Positions 50,860-59,208 of a DNA stretch of 64,000 nucleotides are shown piece after piece. Below the pieces are notes generated by a model. It made no database searches, was not told the origin of the DNA, and saw only the letters and a list, made by a program, of their open reading frames with translations. Source of the stretch: PFJX01 sp964542455 (GTDB lineage: Bacteria; Pseudomonadota; Gammaproteobacteria; Burkholderiales; Thiobacillaceae). A program made the position numbers and the translations under genes. The DNA lies in the NCBI GenBank assembly GCA_964542455.1, contig CAZIUC010000001.1, forward strand, positions 124,001-188,000. The letters run 5' to 3'. The stretch's first letter is position 1; each line of letters begins with the position of its first letter.

Positions 50860-51246
50860 TCAGCACTGCTCCCAGGGCAGCCCGTCAAAGCGCCAGCCGT
50901 TGTGGGTGGAACGTTGGTGGTTGTCGTCCAGTTCGCCCTCGAAGCCGTAGAGCACGTTGTAGACATCGGAAAACCCGTTTTTCTCCAGGTACTCGCCAGC
51001 TTCCTTCGAGCGGTTGCCGGAACGGCAGATCAGCAGCACCGGGCGATGGTGCGAGGCGGCCATGCGTACCTGGCCGAGAAAATGCGGGTTCAGATCCCAG
51101 TTGATGCCCTCGTACCAGGCGATGAGGATGGCCCCCACCGGGTGCCCGACGAAGAGAAATTCGAACTCGGAACGGCAGTCGATGAACACCGCGTCCGGAT
51201 GGCTATTGAGAAAATCGTGGGTTTCTTTCGGGGTCAGGTGTTGCAT
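50860..51246 (-). CDS. Cytoplasmic single-domain rhodanese
   Basis: 128 residues without a signal peptide; GGAG lies eight bases before the ATG. The rhodanese fold is recognised from TPKETHDFLNSHPDAVFIDC, RSEFEFLFVGHPVGA and the active-site loop LLICRSGNRSKEAGEYL, where Cys carries the persulfide. The substrate and partner are unknown; the domain resembles sulfur-carrier proteins used in thiolation. A hairpin repeat (51262-51284) lies upstream. Confidence 0.92.
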   Translation of the reverse strand: MQHLTPKETHDFLNSHPDAVFIDCRSEFEFLFVGHPVGAILIAWYEGINWDLNPHFLGQVRMAASHHRPVLLICRSGNRSKEAGEYLEKNGFSDVYNVLYGFEGELDDNHQRSTHNGWRFDGLPWEQC

Positions 51247-51261
51247 GGGTGTCTCCTTGCT

Positions 51262-51284
51262 CCCCTCTCCCGCTGGGAGAGGGG
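51262..51284. repeat. Hairpin CCCCTCTCCC-GCT-GGGAGAGGGG
   Basis: A perfect 10-base stem with a 3-base loop, followed by CTGGGGGTGAGGG. It is a common GC-rich intergenic hairpin type and may terminate metA transcription. Confidence 0.7.
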
Positions 51285-51345
51285 CTGGGGGTGAGGGAAC
51301 AACGGTAGATGACGCGACGGCGGAAACATACCAGCAGCCCGGATG

Positions 51346-52419
51346 CTACGAGTAGATACCGAACGGGTCATCCGGGTTCACCCCATCCATGAACGGCTTC
51401 TTGCGATCGCGGTGGGTCACTTGATACATGCAGCCCATCCAGTTGCCGATCACGGCTTCGGCGGTGTCGTGCCAGGTGTTGTCCAGATTGGCCGCCACCA
51501 GGACTTCCGGGAATGCCGGTAGCGACTCGCCCGCCGCCACCGCTTTATGCAGATGTTCGCGCCATTCCAGCAGGATGGCCTGCTCATGCGGATGCAGATA
51601 GTTGTCCGGGAAGGGCGGCGGGGAGGGCTGCTTGCCTTGCGCCGCCAGCAGCGCATCGCGTTTGTATTCCTTCAACAGGGAAATCGTGTCGTATTCCGGA
51701 TGGCCCTGGAAAAACACCATGCGCAGGCCATCGTGGCTGGTGGCCAGGTGCACGCCCACCTCCTCGCTTTCCACCAGCACGCGCAGGCCGGCGGCTTCGA
51801 ACTGGGCGCGCGAGACATCGTTCCAGCGCGAATGCGGCACATCGAAACGGGTATTCACGTCGCCCACCAGCGGATGCCGTTTGTCCATCACCCGGTGCGA
51901 GAACACGCCCCAACGCTTGTGCGGCTGCCGAACGCGCGGCTGCTGGTAGCGGAAGTGCAGCACCGCATGGGTGGCCAGGCAGGACAGCAGGGTGGTGGTG
52001 ACATTGCCCCAGGCCCAGTCGATGACCTCGCCCAGCGGCCCCCAGAACGGCTCCTTCGACAAATCCTCGCCGGAGACGTTGGCGCCGGTGATGATCAGCG
52101 CATCCAGGCCCTCCGCGCGGATTTTCTCGAACGGTTCGTAATAGCTCGCGATATGCGCCGCCGCTTTCTCGCCGCGCGGAATGGCGTCGAGTGTGAAGGG
52201 ATGCACATAGAACTGCGCGATCGGATTGCTCTCGCCGATCAGGCGGAAGAATTGCCGCTCGGTCGCCTCCAGCGCCGCGTCCGGCATCATGTTTAGGAGG
52301 CCGATGTGCAGTTCACGAATATCCTGATGCGCCGCCCGCTCCTGCGGCAGCACGATGGTCGTTCCCGCCTCGCGTAGGCGTTGCAGGGCGGGCAGATCGT
52401 TATGGGCGACGATGGGCAT
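51346..52419 (-). CDS. metA: Homoserine O-acyltransferase, MetA family
   Basis: 357 residues, GGAG upstream of the ATG at 52419. The glutamine-amidotransferase-like fold of MetA is seen in IGLLNMMPDAALEATERQFF and LDALIITGANVSGEDL. The catalytic Cys is in TTTLLSCLATHAVLHF, and the His/Glu are in MVFFQGHPEYDTISLLKEYK. It activates homoserine with a succinyl or acetyl group for methionine synthesis. The donor cannot be fixed from the family alone. No SAM riboswitch was seen upstream. Confidence 0.94.
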   Translation of the reverse strand: MPIVAHNDLPALQRLREAGTTIVLPQERAAHQDIRELHIGLLNMMPDAALEATERQFFRLIGESNPIAQFYVHPFTLDAIPRGEKAAAHIASYYEPFEKIRAEGLDALIITGANVSGEDLSKEPFWGPLGEVIDWAWGNVTTTLLSCLATHAVLHFRYQQPRVRQPHKRWGVFSHRVMDKRHPLVGDVNTRFDVPHSRWNDVSRAQFEAAGLRVLVESEEVGVHLATSHDGLRMVFFQGHPEYDTISLLKEYKRDALLAAQGKQPSPPPFPDNYLHPHEQAILLEWREHLHKAVAAGESLPAFPEVLVAANLDNTWHDTAEAVIGNWMGCMYQVTHRDRKKPFMDGVNPDDPFGIYS

Positions 52420-52491
52420 GAAGGGCTCCGAAATTACGTGGCCGGGTTGAGGGTGTCGGCGTCGATGTCACGAGTAAACAAACGGCACGGA

Positions 52492-52770
52492 TCAATCTCT
52501 AGCTTCCGCTGAGACTAGGCTTGCCGCGCGGCGACGGCGCCCTTCGGCCTTCACCTCCACCATGCTCAATGGCGTCGCGATGCCGCTTTCCGCTCCTTCA
52601 CGAATCGCCTGACGTAGCTGTTCCAGTTTCGCCGCGCGCAGGTGATCCTGCTCTTCCATCAGGCGCAACGCCTCGCGTACCACCTCGCTGGCCGAGGTAT
52701 AGCGTCCTGAACTGACTTTTTCACGCACCATGGATTCAAGTTGCGGCGTGAGGTTGATGTTCATCGTCAT
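52492..52770 (-). CDS. ParD-like antitoxin without adjacent toxin
   Basis: 92 residues from the ATG at 52770 (52764 is an alternative). MNINLTPQLESMVREKVSSG then RYTSASEVVREALRLMEEQD is the ribbon-helix-helix of ParD antitoxins. The tail is helical and basic. The next gene downstream is metA, 72 bases away, so there is no room for a ParE toxin. It is either a solitary antitoxin or a relic of a lost pair. Confidence 0.88.
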   Translation of the reverse strand: MTMNINLTPQLESMVREKVSSGRYTSASEVVREALRLMEEQDHLRAAKLEQLRQAIREGAESGIATPLSMVEVKAEGRRRRAASLVSAEARD

Positions 52771-53007
52771 GGCGAGCGTCCTTGCGGGAGGGTGTTTCGA
52801 AACTAGCCAAGCTGGCAAAGACTGTCAAATATTGGCAAGCAAAACGGGGGTGGCAGGGATGGCTATCCCGCTGGCCATAGGGCTTCATGGCGACTTGGCG
52901 CGGGATATCAAGCCGCTCATTGCAACCCGGCTTGCCGCGCCAGCCACTTGCCCGATTGCTCGCGCTCTTGTATTACAACGCTTCTGGTTTTCCAACCCGA
53001 TTTCCGA

Positions 53008-55005
53008 ATGACGCTTTACGACGAATCCTCAATAAAAGTCCTCAAGGGCCTGGAACCGGTGCGCGCGCGGCCGGGCATGTACACGCGCACCGACTCGCCC
53101 ACCCATGTCATCCAGGAAGTGGTCGACAACGCCGCCGACGAGGCGCTGGCTGGCTACGCGCGCAATCTCACGGTGCGCGTGCATCTCGATGGCTCGGTTT
53201 CGGTGGCGGACGATGGCCGCGGCATTCCGGTGGGGCCGCACCCCACCGAGAAGGAACCGACCGTGGTGGTGGTGTTCACTCGCCTGCACGCCGGCGGCAA
53301 GTTCGACAAGACCAGCGGCGACGGCGCTTACGCCTTCTCCGGCGGCCTGCACGGGGTCGGCGTGTCGGTGACCAACGCCCTGTCCACCCGCTTGAGCGTC
53401 ACCGTGAAGCGCGATGGTGAGGTGCATCAGGTCGAGTTCGTCGACGGCGGCCGCCTGGAGAAACCGCTGGAAATCACCGGCAAGTGCGCGAAAAAAGACA
53501 GCGGCACCCTGGTGCGCGCCTGGCCCGACCCGGCGTTTTTCGACAGCCCGCGCATTTCCCTGCCGGAGTTGGAGCGTCTGCTGCGCGCCAAGGCGGTGTT
53601 GCTGCCCGGTGTCACCGTGAAGCTGGTGATCGAACGCGAAGAGGGTGAGCAGGAAAAAGCCTGGTCCTATCCCAACGGCCTGCCGCAATACCTCGCGGAA
53701 TTGCTCAACGATGCCGAACCCCTGGTGCCCGCCTTCTCCGGCGAGCGCTATGCCGACGGCGAGGGTGGCAACAGCGGTGGCAACAGCGGTGGCAACAGCG
53801 GCGGCTACGCCAAAGGCGAGGGCGCGGCCTGGGTGTTCACCTGGGCGGATGGGAGCGGCGCGGCGGAGAGCTTCGTCAACCTGATCCACACCGCGCAGGG
53901 TGGCACCCACGAAGCCGGCCTGAAAGCCGGCGTGTTCGACGCCGTGAAGGCCTTCGCCGAACACCACGGTCTGCTGCCGCGTGGCGTGCAGTTGCGCCAG
54001 GAGGATGTCTGCGGGCGCATGAGTTTCGTGCTCTCGGCGCGCATCCTCGACCCGCAGTTCCAGGGCCAGGTGAAAGAGAAACTCAACTCGCGTGAGGCGG
54101 TGAAACTGGTCTCCTCGATGGTGCGCGACCCCTTCGAGGTCTGGCTCAACGGCCATGTCGAACACGGCAAGACGCTGGCCGAACTGGCCGCGCGGGCGGC
54201 GGCGAGCCGGCTGAAATCGGCACAGAAGGTGGAGAAGCGCAAACAATCTTCCGTGGTGGTGCTGCCGGGCAAGTTGTCCGATGCCAGCGGCAGCGACATG
54301 GAGAGCAACGAACTGTTTCTGGTCGAAGGTGATTCCGCCGGCGGCTCCGCCAAACAGGCGCGTGACCGCGAAACCCAGGCCATCCTGCCCCTGCGCGGCA
54401 AGGTGCTGAACACCTGGGAAGTGGAGCCGGAACGGCTCTACGCCAACAACGAAGTGCACGACATCGCCGTCGCCCTGGGGGTGGAACGGCACGGGATCGA
54501 CGATCATCCCGACCTTTCCGGTCTCAGATATGGCAAGGTAGTGCTGATGGCGGATGCCGATGTCGATGGTTCCCATATCAACACCCTGTTGCTCACCCTG
54601 TTCTTCCGCCACTTTCCACGGCTGGTGGAACAGGGTCGCATCTGTGTGGCGCAGCCACCGTTGTATCGGGTGGACGTACCGGCGCGTGGCAAGAAGCCAA
54701 TGCGCCGTTTCTACGCCCTGGACGATGATGAGTTGACGGCGATCCGTGACCGCCTGCAACGCGACGGGGTGAAACCGGAAGCCATCGAGGTGGGCCGTTT
54801 CAAAGGCCTGGGCGAGATGAATCCAGAACAATTGCGGGAAACCGCGATGAGCCCGGCTACTCGCCGGGTATTGCCGGTGAGGGTGTCGCGCGAGGAAATG
54901 GCCGCGGCGATCGCCATGTTCGACATGCTCATGGGCAAAGGAGAGGCCGGCGCGCGCCGGGAATGGATGGAAGCAAAAGGCAACACGGTAGAGGCGGATA
55001 TATGA
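53008..55005 (+). CDS. parE: DNA topoisomerase IV subunit B
   Basis: 665 residues from ATG 53008. The GHKL ATPase shows IQEVVDNAADEALAGYARNL, DDGRGIPVGPHP, and KTSGDGAYAFSGGLHGVGVS. The TOPRIM region shows LFLVEGDSAGGSAKQARDRE and MADADVDGSH. NELFLVEGDSAGGSA and the short C-terminus (GARREWMEAKGNTVEADI) point to ParE, not GyrB. In the transducer domain a loop is lengthened by three NSGG units, encoded by a 12-base tandem repeat (53764-53799). With ParC it decatenates daughter chromosomes. A zinc-ribbon gene overlaps its stop. Confidence 0.96.
   Translation: MTLYDESSIKVLKGLEPVRARPGMYTRTDSPTHVIQEVVDNAADEALAGYARNLTVRVHLDGSVSVADDGRGIPVGPHPTEKEPTVVVVFTRLHAGGKFDKTSGDGAYAFSGGLHGVGVSVTNALSTRLSVTVKRDGEVHQVEFVDGGRLEKPLEITGKCAKKDSGTLVRAWPDPAFFDSPRISLPELERLLRAKAVLLPGVTVKLVIEREEGEQEKAWSYPNGLPQYLAELLNDAEPLVPAFSGERYADGEGGNSGGNSGGNSGGYAKGEGAAWVFTWADGSGAAESFVNLIHTAQGGTHEAGLKAGVFDAVKAFAEHHGLLPRGVQLRQEDVCGRMSFVLSARILDPQFQGQVKEKLNSREAVKLVSSMVRDPFEVWLNGHVEHGKTLAELAARAAASRLKSAQKVEKRKQSSVVVLPGKLSDASGSDMESNELFLVEGDSAGGSAKQARDRETQAILPLRGKVLNTWEVEPERLYANNEVHDIAVALGVERHGIDDHPDLSGLRYGKVVLMADADVDGSHINTLLLTLFFRHFPRLVEQGRICVAQPPLYRVDVPARGKKPMRRFYALDDDELTAIRDRLQRDGVKPEAIEVGRFKGLGEMNPEQLRETAMSPATRRVLPVRVSREEMAAAIAMFDMLMGKGEAGARREWMEAKGNTVEADI
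53764..53799 (+). repeat. Three perfect 12-base tandem repeats inside parE
   Basis: GGTGGCAACAGC three times, then a diverged fourth (GGCGGCTAC). It encodes a Gly/Asn/Ser loop. Being a multiple of three, copy-number change would keep the frame. Confidence 0.95.
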
Positions 55006-55199
55006 CACAGGAAACACCAGCTACAACCCCGACGGCGAGCGACATGGAGGAGCGGCGTTTCTGCTCCAGTTGTGGCCGCACCAAACCGCTCCTGGGCGGC
55101 GCCCTGGTGCGCTGCGCGAACGGCGCCAAGCGCTGGAAATGCGCGGATTGCCGCGCCAAATCGAAGGCGCACCAGGCCACCAAGACGGGCACCACGTAG
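55002..55199 (+). CDS. Small zinc-ribbon protein between parE and parC
   Basis: 65 residues from ATG 55002, overlapping the parE stop (ATGA). Two CxxC knuckles (FCSSCGRTK; WKCADCRAKS), about 25 residues apart, suggest one bound zinc. The rest is basic and polar with no membrane segment. The tight coupling to parE suggests a link to topoisomerase IV or simple co-expression; no function is known. Its TAG stop is inside a repeat hairpin (GTAGGTCGGGTTAGCG), so the C-terminus may have been trimmed or set by repeat insertion. Confidence 0.7.
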   Translation: MTQETPATTPTASDMEERRFCSSCGRTKPLLGGALVRCANGAKRWKCADCRAKSKAHQATKTGTT

Positions 55200-55294
55200 G
55201 TCGGGTTAGCGCAGCGTAACCCGACGCAACGGTTGTAGCGCCGGCTTCCAGCCGGCAGTTTTAACAGACGCCGGCAAGGATGCCGGCGCTACAA
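55196..55294. repeat. Two GTAG-headed hairpin repeats before parC
   Basis: The first is GTAGGTCGGGTTAGCGCAGC with GTAACCCGAC (55196-55225), a single hairpin. The second is a family B pair: GTAGCGCCGGCTTCCAGCCG (55233-55256) and the inverted arm GCCGGCAAGGATGCCGGCGC (55270-55294), of the ATCCTTG variant seen at 13100. The two arms belong to different variants. Confidence 0.85.
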
Positions 55295-55335
55295 GTGCGC
55301 GCCTACCCCACCCATTTAGAACCGCGCAGCCATCC

Positions 55336-57801
55336 ATGACCCAGCACGACGATTCCCTGACCCTTGACCTGTTCGTGGCGCCTCCCGCCGCGAGCGAGCC
55401 CCCGATGCCGCCCTTGCCCCCCTCCGGCGACGAGGCGCCGCCCAAGGACTACCTGCCCTTGGGCGAATTCGCCGAGCGCTGCTACCTCTCCTATGCCATG
55501 AGCGTGGTGCTGGGCCGGGCGCTGCCGCATGTCGAGGACGGTATGAAGCCGGTGCAGCGGCGGATTCTTTACTCCATGCGCGAGATGGGACTCACCGCCG
55601 CCAGCAAGCACGTCAAATCCGCGCGCGTGGTCGGCGATGTCATCGGCAAACTGCACCCGCACGGCGACCAATCGGTCTACGACGCCATGGTGCGCATGGC
55701 GCAGAGCTTCACCCTGCGTTACCCCTTGATCGACGGCCAGGGCAACTTCGGCTCGCGCGACGGCGACGGCGCGGCGGCGATGCGCTACACGGAAAGCCGC
55801 CTCACCCCCATCGCCGAATTGCTGCTGTCGGAAATCGACGCCGGCACGGTCGATTTCAAACCCAACTACGATGGCGCCTTCAAGGAGCCCGTCCTGCTGC
55901 CGGCGCGCCTGCCCCTGTTGCTGGCCAATGGCGCCTCCGGCATCGCCGTCGGCATGGCCACGGAAATCCCGTCGCACAACCTGCGCGAACTGGCGGAAGC
56001 CGGTGTGCATGTGCTCAAGCATCCCGAAGCGACCAGCGCCGAACTGCTTGCCTTCGTGCCCGGCCCCGATTTCCCCGGCGGCGGCCAGATCATCTCCAAC
56101 CCGGCCGACATCCGCGCCGCCTACGAAACCGGGCGCGGCAGCCTGCGCGTGCGCGCGCGCTGGCAGATCGAGCCGCTGGCGCGCGGGCAATGGCGTGTGG
56201 TGGTCACGGAATTGCCGCCGGGCGTGTCCACCGCCCAGGTGCTGACCCAGATCGACGCCCTCACCAACCCGCAGATCAAGACCGGCAAGAAAGAGCTTTC
56301 CCAGGAACAGAAGACCCTCAAGGCCGCCCTGCTCGCCGCTCTGGACGCCGCGCGTGACGAATCCGACGAAAAGGCGCCGGTGCGCATCGTCCTGGAGCCA
56401 CAATCGCGCAACCAGGACCCGGACAGCTTCATGCGGCTCCTGCTGGCCCAGACCAGCCTGGAAACCACCGCGCCGATGAACCTCACCGTGGTCTCTCGCT
56501 CCGGCCGCCCCGGCCAGAAGGGGCTGGCCGCCCTGATCGGCGAATGGGCCAGCTTCCGGGTCGATACGGTGCGGCGCCGGACCGCGCACCGCCTCGACGC
56601 GGTCGAGCGCCGCATCCACATCCTGGAAGGCCGCCAGGCGGTCTTGCTCAACATCGACGAAGTCATCCACGTCATCCGCGAAGCCGACGACCCCAAGGCC
56701 GACCTCATGGCCGCCTTCGCGCTCAGTGAAATCCAGGCCGACGACATCCTGGAAATCCGCCTGCGCCAGTTGGCCCGGCTGGAGGGCATCAAGATCGAAA
56801 GGGAACTGGGTGAGCTGCGCACCGAGAAAGAGGGCCTGCTCAAGCTGCTCGGCGACGAGGGCGAACTGAAACGCCTGGTCATCAGCGAAATTCGCGCCGA
56901 CGCGAAGAAGTACGGCGATGAGCGGCGCACCCTGATCGAAACCGCGCAGGCCATCACCGCCGCCTCGACCAACGACACCATTGTCGACGAGCCGGTCACC
57001 GTCATCGTCTCCAGGAACGGCTGGCTGCGCGCCCGCGCGGGCCACGGCCTCGATCCCGCCGCGATCCAGTACAAGGCCGGCGACAGCGCCCTGGCCGTGC
57101 TGGAAACCCGCAGCACCTGGCCACTGGCCCTGCTCGACAGCGCCGGGCGCAGCTACGCCATCCGCATCCCCGATCTGCCCACCGGACGTGGCGACGGCGT
57201 CCCGCTCGCCACCCTGGCCGAACTCGCCAAGGGCGAACGTCTGCTCTACGCCCTCTCCGCCACCCCGGACAGCCGCTGGCTGATCGCCAGCGACGGCGGC
57301 TACGGTTTTCTCTGCCAGCTCTCCGACCTGCTTTCGCGACAGCGCGCCGGTAAGGCCTTCCTCACCCTGGAACCCGGCTGGCAACCCCTGCCGCCGGCCC
57401 GCGTTGGTTGCGCCCCCGGCTCGGGGAAAGCGCCCGAGCCGCCCCCCGAGGGGGCCAAGTCGATCTTGGGGCGGCCCGGCGATCGACTTGAGGCCGGCAC
57501 CTGGGTCGCGGTGGCCGCCGACAACGGCAAGTTGCTCGCCTTCCCCCTGGAGGAAATGAAAATCCTCGGCGGCGGCAAGGGCGTGCAGTTGATGAAGCTG
57601 GAAGACAACGAACGTCTCCTGGCGCTGGCCACCTTCGACGGCCAGCGCCTGGCGGTCGAAGGCAAAACCCGCCTCGGCCGCCCCGCCAATGTGGTGCTAT
57701 CCGGCGAAGCCCTGGAGAAACACCGCCACCGCCGCGCCCGCAAAGGCCATGTGCTGGACCGGATCACGCGGGTGGAGAAGATGGACGGGGTTCAGAGCTA
57801 G
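55336..57801 (+). CDS. parC: DNA topoisomerase IV subunit A with a palindrome-derived insertion
   Basis: 821 residues from ATG 55336. The breakage-reunion domain is intact: YAMSVVLGRALPHVEDGMKP, RRILYSMREMGL, KSARVVGDVIGKLHPHGDQS, and the catalytic Tyr in DGAAAMRYTESRLTPIAELL. The C-terminal pinwheel is interrupted at residues ~690-718 (VGCAPGSGKAPEPPPEGAKS, then ILGRPGDRL), between LPPAR and EAGTWVAVAADNGKLLAF. That segment is encoded by a GC-rich palindromic repeat of 87 bases, a multiple of three. The rest of the blade sequence continues normally, so the protein is probably active. Confidence 0.96.
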   Translation: MTQHDDSLTLDLFVAPPAASEPPMPPLPPSGDEAPPKDYLPLGEFAERCYLSYAMSVVLGRALPHVEDGMKPVQRRILYSMREMGLTAASKHVKSARVVGDVIGKLHPHGDQSVYDAMVRMAQSFTLRYPLIDGQGNFGSRDGDGAAAMRYTESRLTPIAELLLSEIDAGTVDFKPNYDGAFKEPVLLPARLPLLLANGASGIAVGMATEIPSHNLRELAEAGVHVLKHPEATSAELLAFVPGPDFPGGGQIISNPADIRAAYETGRGSLRVRARWQIEPLARGQWRVVVTELPPGVSTAQVLTQIDALTNPQIKTGKKELSQEQKTLKAALLAALDAARDESDEKAPVRIVLEPQSRNQDPDSFMRLLLAQTSLETTAPMNLTVVSRSGRPGQKGLAALIGEWASFRVDTVRRRTAHRLDAVERRIHILEGRQAVLLNIDEVIHVIREADDPKADLMAAFALSEIQADDILEIRLRQLARLEGIKIERELGELRTEKEGLLKLLGDEGELKRLVISEIRADAKKYGDERRTLIETAQAITAASTNDTIVDEPVTVIVSRNGWLRARAGHGLDPAAIQYKAGDSALAVLETRSTWPLALLDSAGRSYAIRIPDLPTGRGDGVPLATLAELAKGERLLYALSATPDSRWLIASDGGYGFLCQLSDLLSRQRAGKAFLTLEPGWQPLPPARVGCAPGSGKAPEPPPEGAKSILGRPGDRLEAGTWVAVAADNGKLLAFPLEEMKILGGGKGVQLMKLEDNERLLALATFDGQRLAVEGKTRLGRPANVVLSGEALEKHRHRRARKGHVLDRITRVEKMDGVQS
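57403..57489. repeat. GC-rich palindromic insertion within parC
   Basis: Nested inverted repeats: CCCCCGGCTCGGGG, CGCCCGAGCCG, GCCCCCCGAGGGGGC and AAGTCGATC..GATCGACTT. The pattern is like intergenic palindromes of Rhodocyclales-type genomes. An 18-base piece (57475-57492) also occurs in cutA at 41690-41707. Confidence 0.8.
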
Positions 57802-57862
57802 TCCACTGAGGCATAGCGGGTCTGTTTGACCAAGTCACTGAAGCGGGAGCGGAACTCTGTTT

Positions 57863-57983
57863 GTAGGCCAGGCTGTGGCTTCATCGCTGCCTGACGATCG
57901 TCAGGCAATCACCGCCTTTACCCGAAAGCCCAGAAAGCATGTGTTGGACCGTCAGGCAGCGATGAAGCCGCAGCCTGACCTAC
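57863..57983. repeat. Family C inverted repeat pair
   Basis: Left arm (57863-57896) begins GTAGGCCAGGCTGTGGCTTC. The right arm (57950-57983) is its near-perfect reverse complement, ending GCAGCCTGACCTAC. Between them is a 53-base spacer whose left part also pairs locally (CTGACGATCGTCAG). One arm also follows rho at 29898. It lies between the convergent parC and P-loop genes. The remaining bases of 57802-58020 show nothing else. Confidence 0.9.
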
Positions 57984-58020
57984 GGGGGAGCGCTCGCGCC
58001 AGAGGTCGATTCGTACGTGC

Positions 58021-58869
58021 TCAGCCCTTGCGCGCGATGGCCGCTTCCACCAATTCCAGAAAATCCGTCTGGTTCTTCACCTGCGCGACTTCCTGTGAGG
58101 TGACGGTGTAGCCGTGCGGGCCGGCGATGGCTTCGTAGCGCGGCACGCGGGAGTGGAACAGGCGTGGGAAGACCCAGCGGGTGAAGTCGTTGGGTTCGAC
58201 CTGGGCGACGAATTCCAGACCCTTTTCCGCCATGTACACGGGCAGGTTTTCCGCCAGGAAGGCGGGGCGGTAATAGAGCGGCTTGGGGTCGGACTGGGCG
58301 CGACGGATCAGGGTGTCTTCCTCGTCCCTGGTCGTCACCTTGATGTAGAGAATCAGGGTGTGTTCGGCCAGCAGGTCGATCACGGAATCGTCTTCCAGCT
58401 CGCACAGGCTGCCGCCGACGTCGTTGACGAAATGGTCGTAGCCGTAGATTTCCTGTGCCTTGCGGATGAACTCCGGCACGTCCTTCATGGCGGCGATCTC
58501 ACCCTCGCGATAGAGCGCCTGGCGGCGGCTGAATTCGGGCAGGGACAGCCCGGCGAAGTCCGGATTGCCGAGCTTGCCGACGAAGGACAACACCGGGCCG
58601 AGATCCTGAATCTTGATGTTGTTGCGGACGTCGATCCAGTCGTTGCGCAACAGTTCGCGCAGGAACGGCACCTGCATGGCCTGCTGCTTGATCAGGTCGA
58701 GGATGGGTTCGTCCAGATAGCGCGTGCCGATGCGGTAATCGCCGGAAAAATGGAACCAGTCGTGGCGGCGCAGCAGGGCGGAGATATAGGTCTTGCCGAC
58801 GCCGGACATGCCCAGCAAGGTGATTTTCTTGTGCTCCCAGGCACGGAAGGATGCAGGCGTGAATTTCAT
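58021..58869 (-). CDS. P-loop NTPase of unknown role, divergent from hemP
   Basis: 282 residues. The Walker A is ITLLGMSGVGKTYISALLRR near the N-terminus. Downstream are HFSGDYRIGTRYL, VGGSLCELEDDSVIDLLAEH and LILYIKVTTRDEEDTLIRRA, a layout like nucleotide or adenylate kinases, though no lid motif is recognised. It has no signal peptide or membrane segment. Its start faces hemP across 123 bases containing Fur-type boxes, so it may share iron regulation. It belongs to a conserved-looking but unnamed group. Confidence 0.8.
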   Translation of the reverse strand: MKFTPASFRAWEHKKITLLGMSGVGKTYISALLRRHDWFHFSGDYRIGTRYLDEPILDLIKQQAMQVPFLRELLRNDWIDVRNNIKIQDLGPVLSFVGKLGNPDFAGLSLPEFSRRQALYREGEIAAMKDVPEFIRKAQEIYGYDHFVNDVGGSLCELEDDSVIDLLAEHTLILYIKVTTRDEEDTLIRRAQSDPKPLYYRPAFLAENLPVYMAEKGLEFVAQVEPNDFTRWVFPRLFHSRVPRYEAIAGPHGYTVTSQEVAQVKNQTDFLELVEAAIARKG

Positions 58870-58943
58870 CGGATAGGCGGTTCAAGTGCGGGAAGGCCAT
58901 CAGTGTGCCCGAGCAAGCGTGTTCGGTGAATGGCAACCACCCA

Positions 58944-58977
58944 AATGAGAACCGCTTGCATTTGAGAATGGTTCGCA
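58944..58977. promoter_or_regulatory. Two tandem Fur-box-like half-repeats upstream of hemP
   Basis: AATGAGAACCGCTTGCAT (58944-58961) and TTTGAGAATGGTTCGCAT (58961-58978) are direct repeats of the AATGAGAAT(N)ATTTGCAT-type Fur site found in betaproteobacteria. They lie 15-50 bases before the hemP ATG. The same sites could also act on the divergent P-loop gene. Confidence 0.7.
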
Positions 58978-58992
58978 TATAAGATTCGCCAC

Positions 58993-59160
58993 ATGAACGC
59001 AGCCACTCGAAACCAAGTCGTGAAACCCCCGCCGACCCTGCCGGAAGTGGTGAGCGCGGCCGCGCTGATGCGAGGCCAGCCGGTTCTGCGGATCGAGCAT
59101 GGCGGCGAGTGTTATCAATTGCGCCTGACCAAGAACGGCAAGTTGATCCTGACGAAATGA
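58993..59160 (+). CDS. hemP: HemP/HmuP family hemin-uptake regulator protein
   Basis: 55 residues, MNAATRNQVVKPPPTLPEVV start. The C-terminal half ALMRGQPVLRIEHGGECYQL then RLTKNGKLILTK is the HemP signature (LxxGxxxxxIxHxGxxYxLRxTxxGKLILTK). The family helps activate haem-uptake genes in some betaproteobacteria. The Fur-type boxes directly upstream fit iron control. A haem receptor gene does not follow; the FtrABCD-like cluster does, after a repeat-filled 189-base gap. Confidence 0.88.
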   Translation: MNAATRNQVVKPPPTLPEVVSAAALMRGQPVLRIEHGGECYQLRLTKNGKLILTK

Positions 59161-59208
59161 CCCGATTGTCGCCTCGGCGACGATAGAGCCAGCCAAAGGG
59201 CTTCTCCC

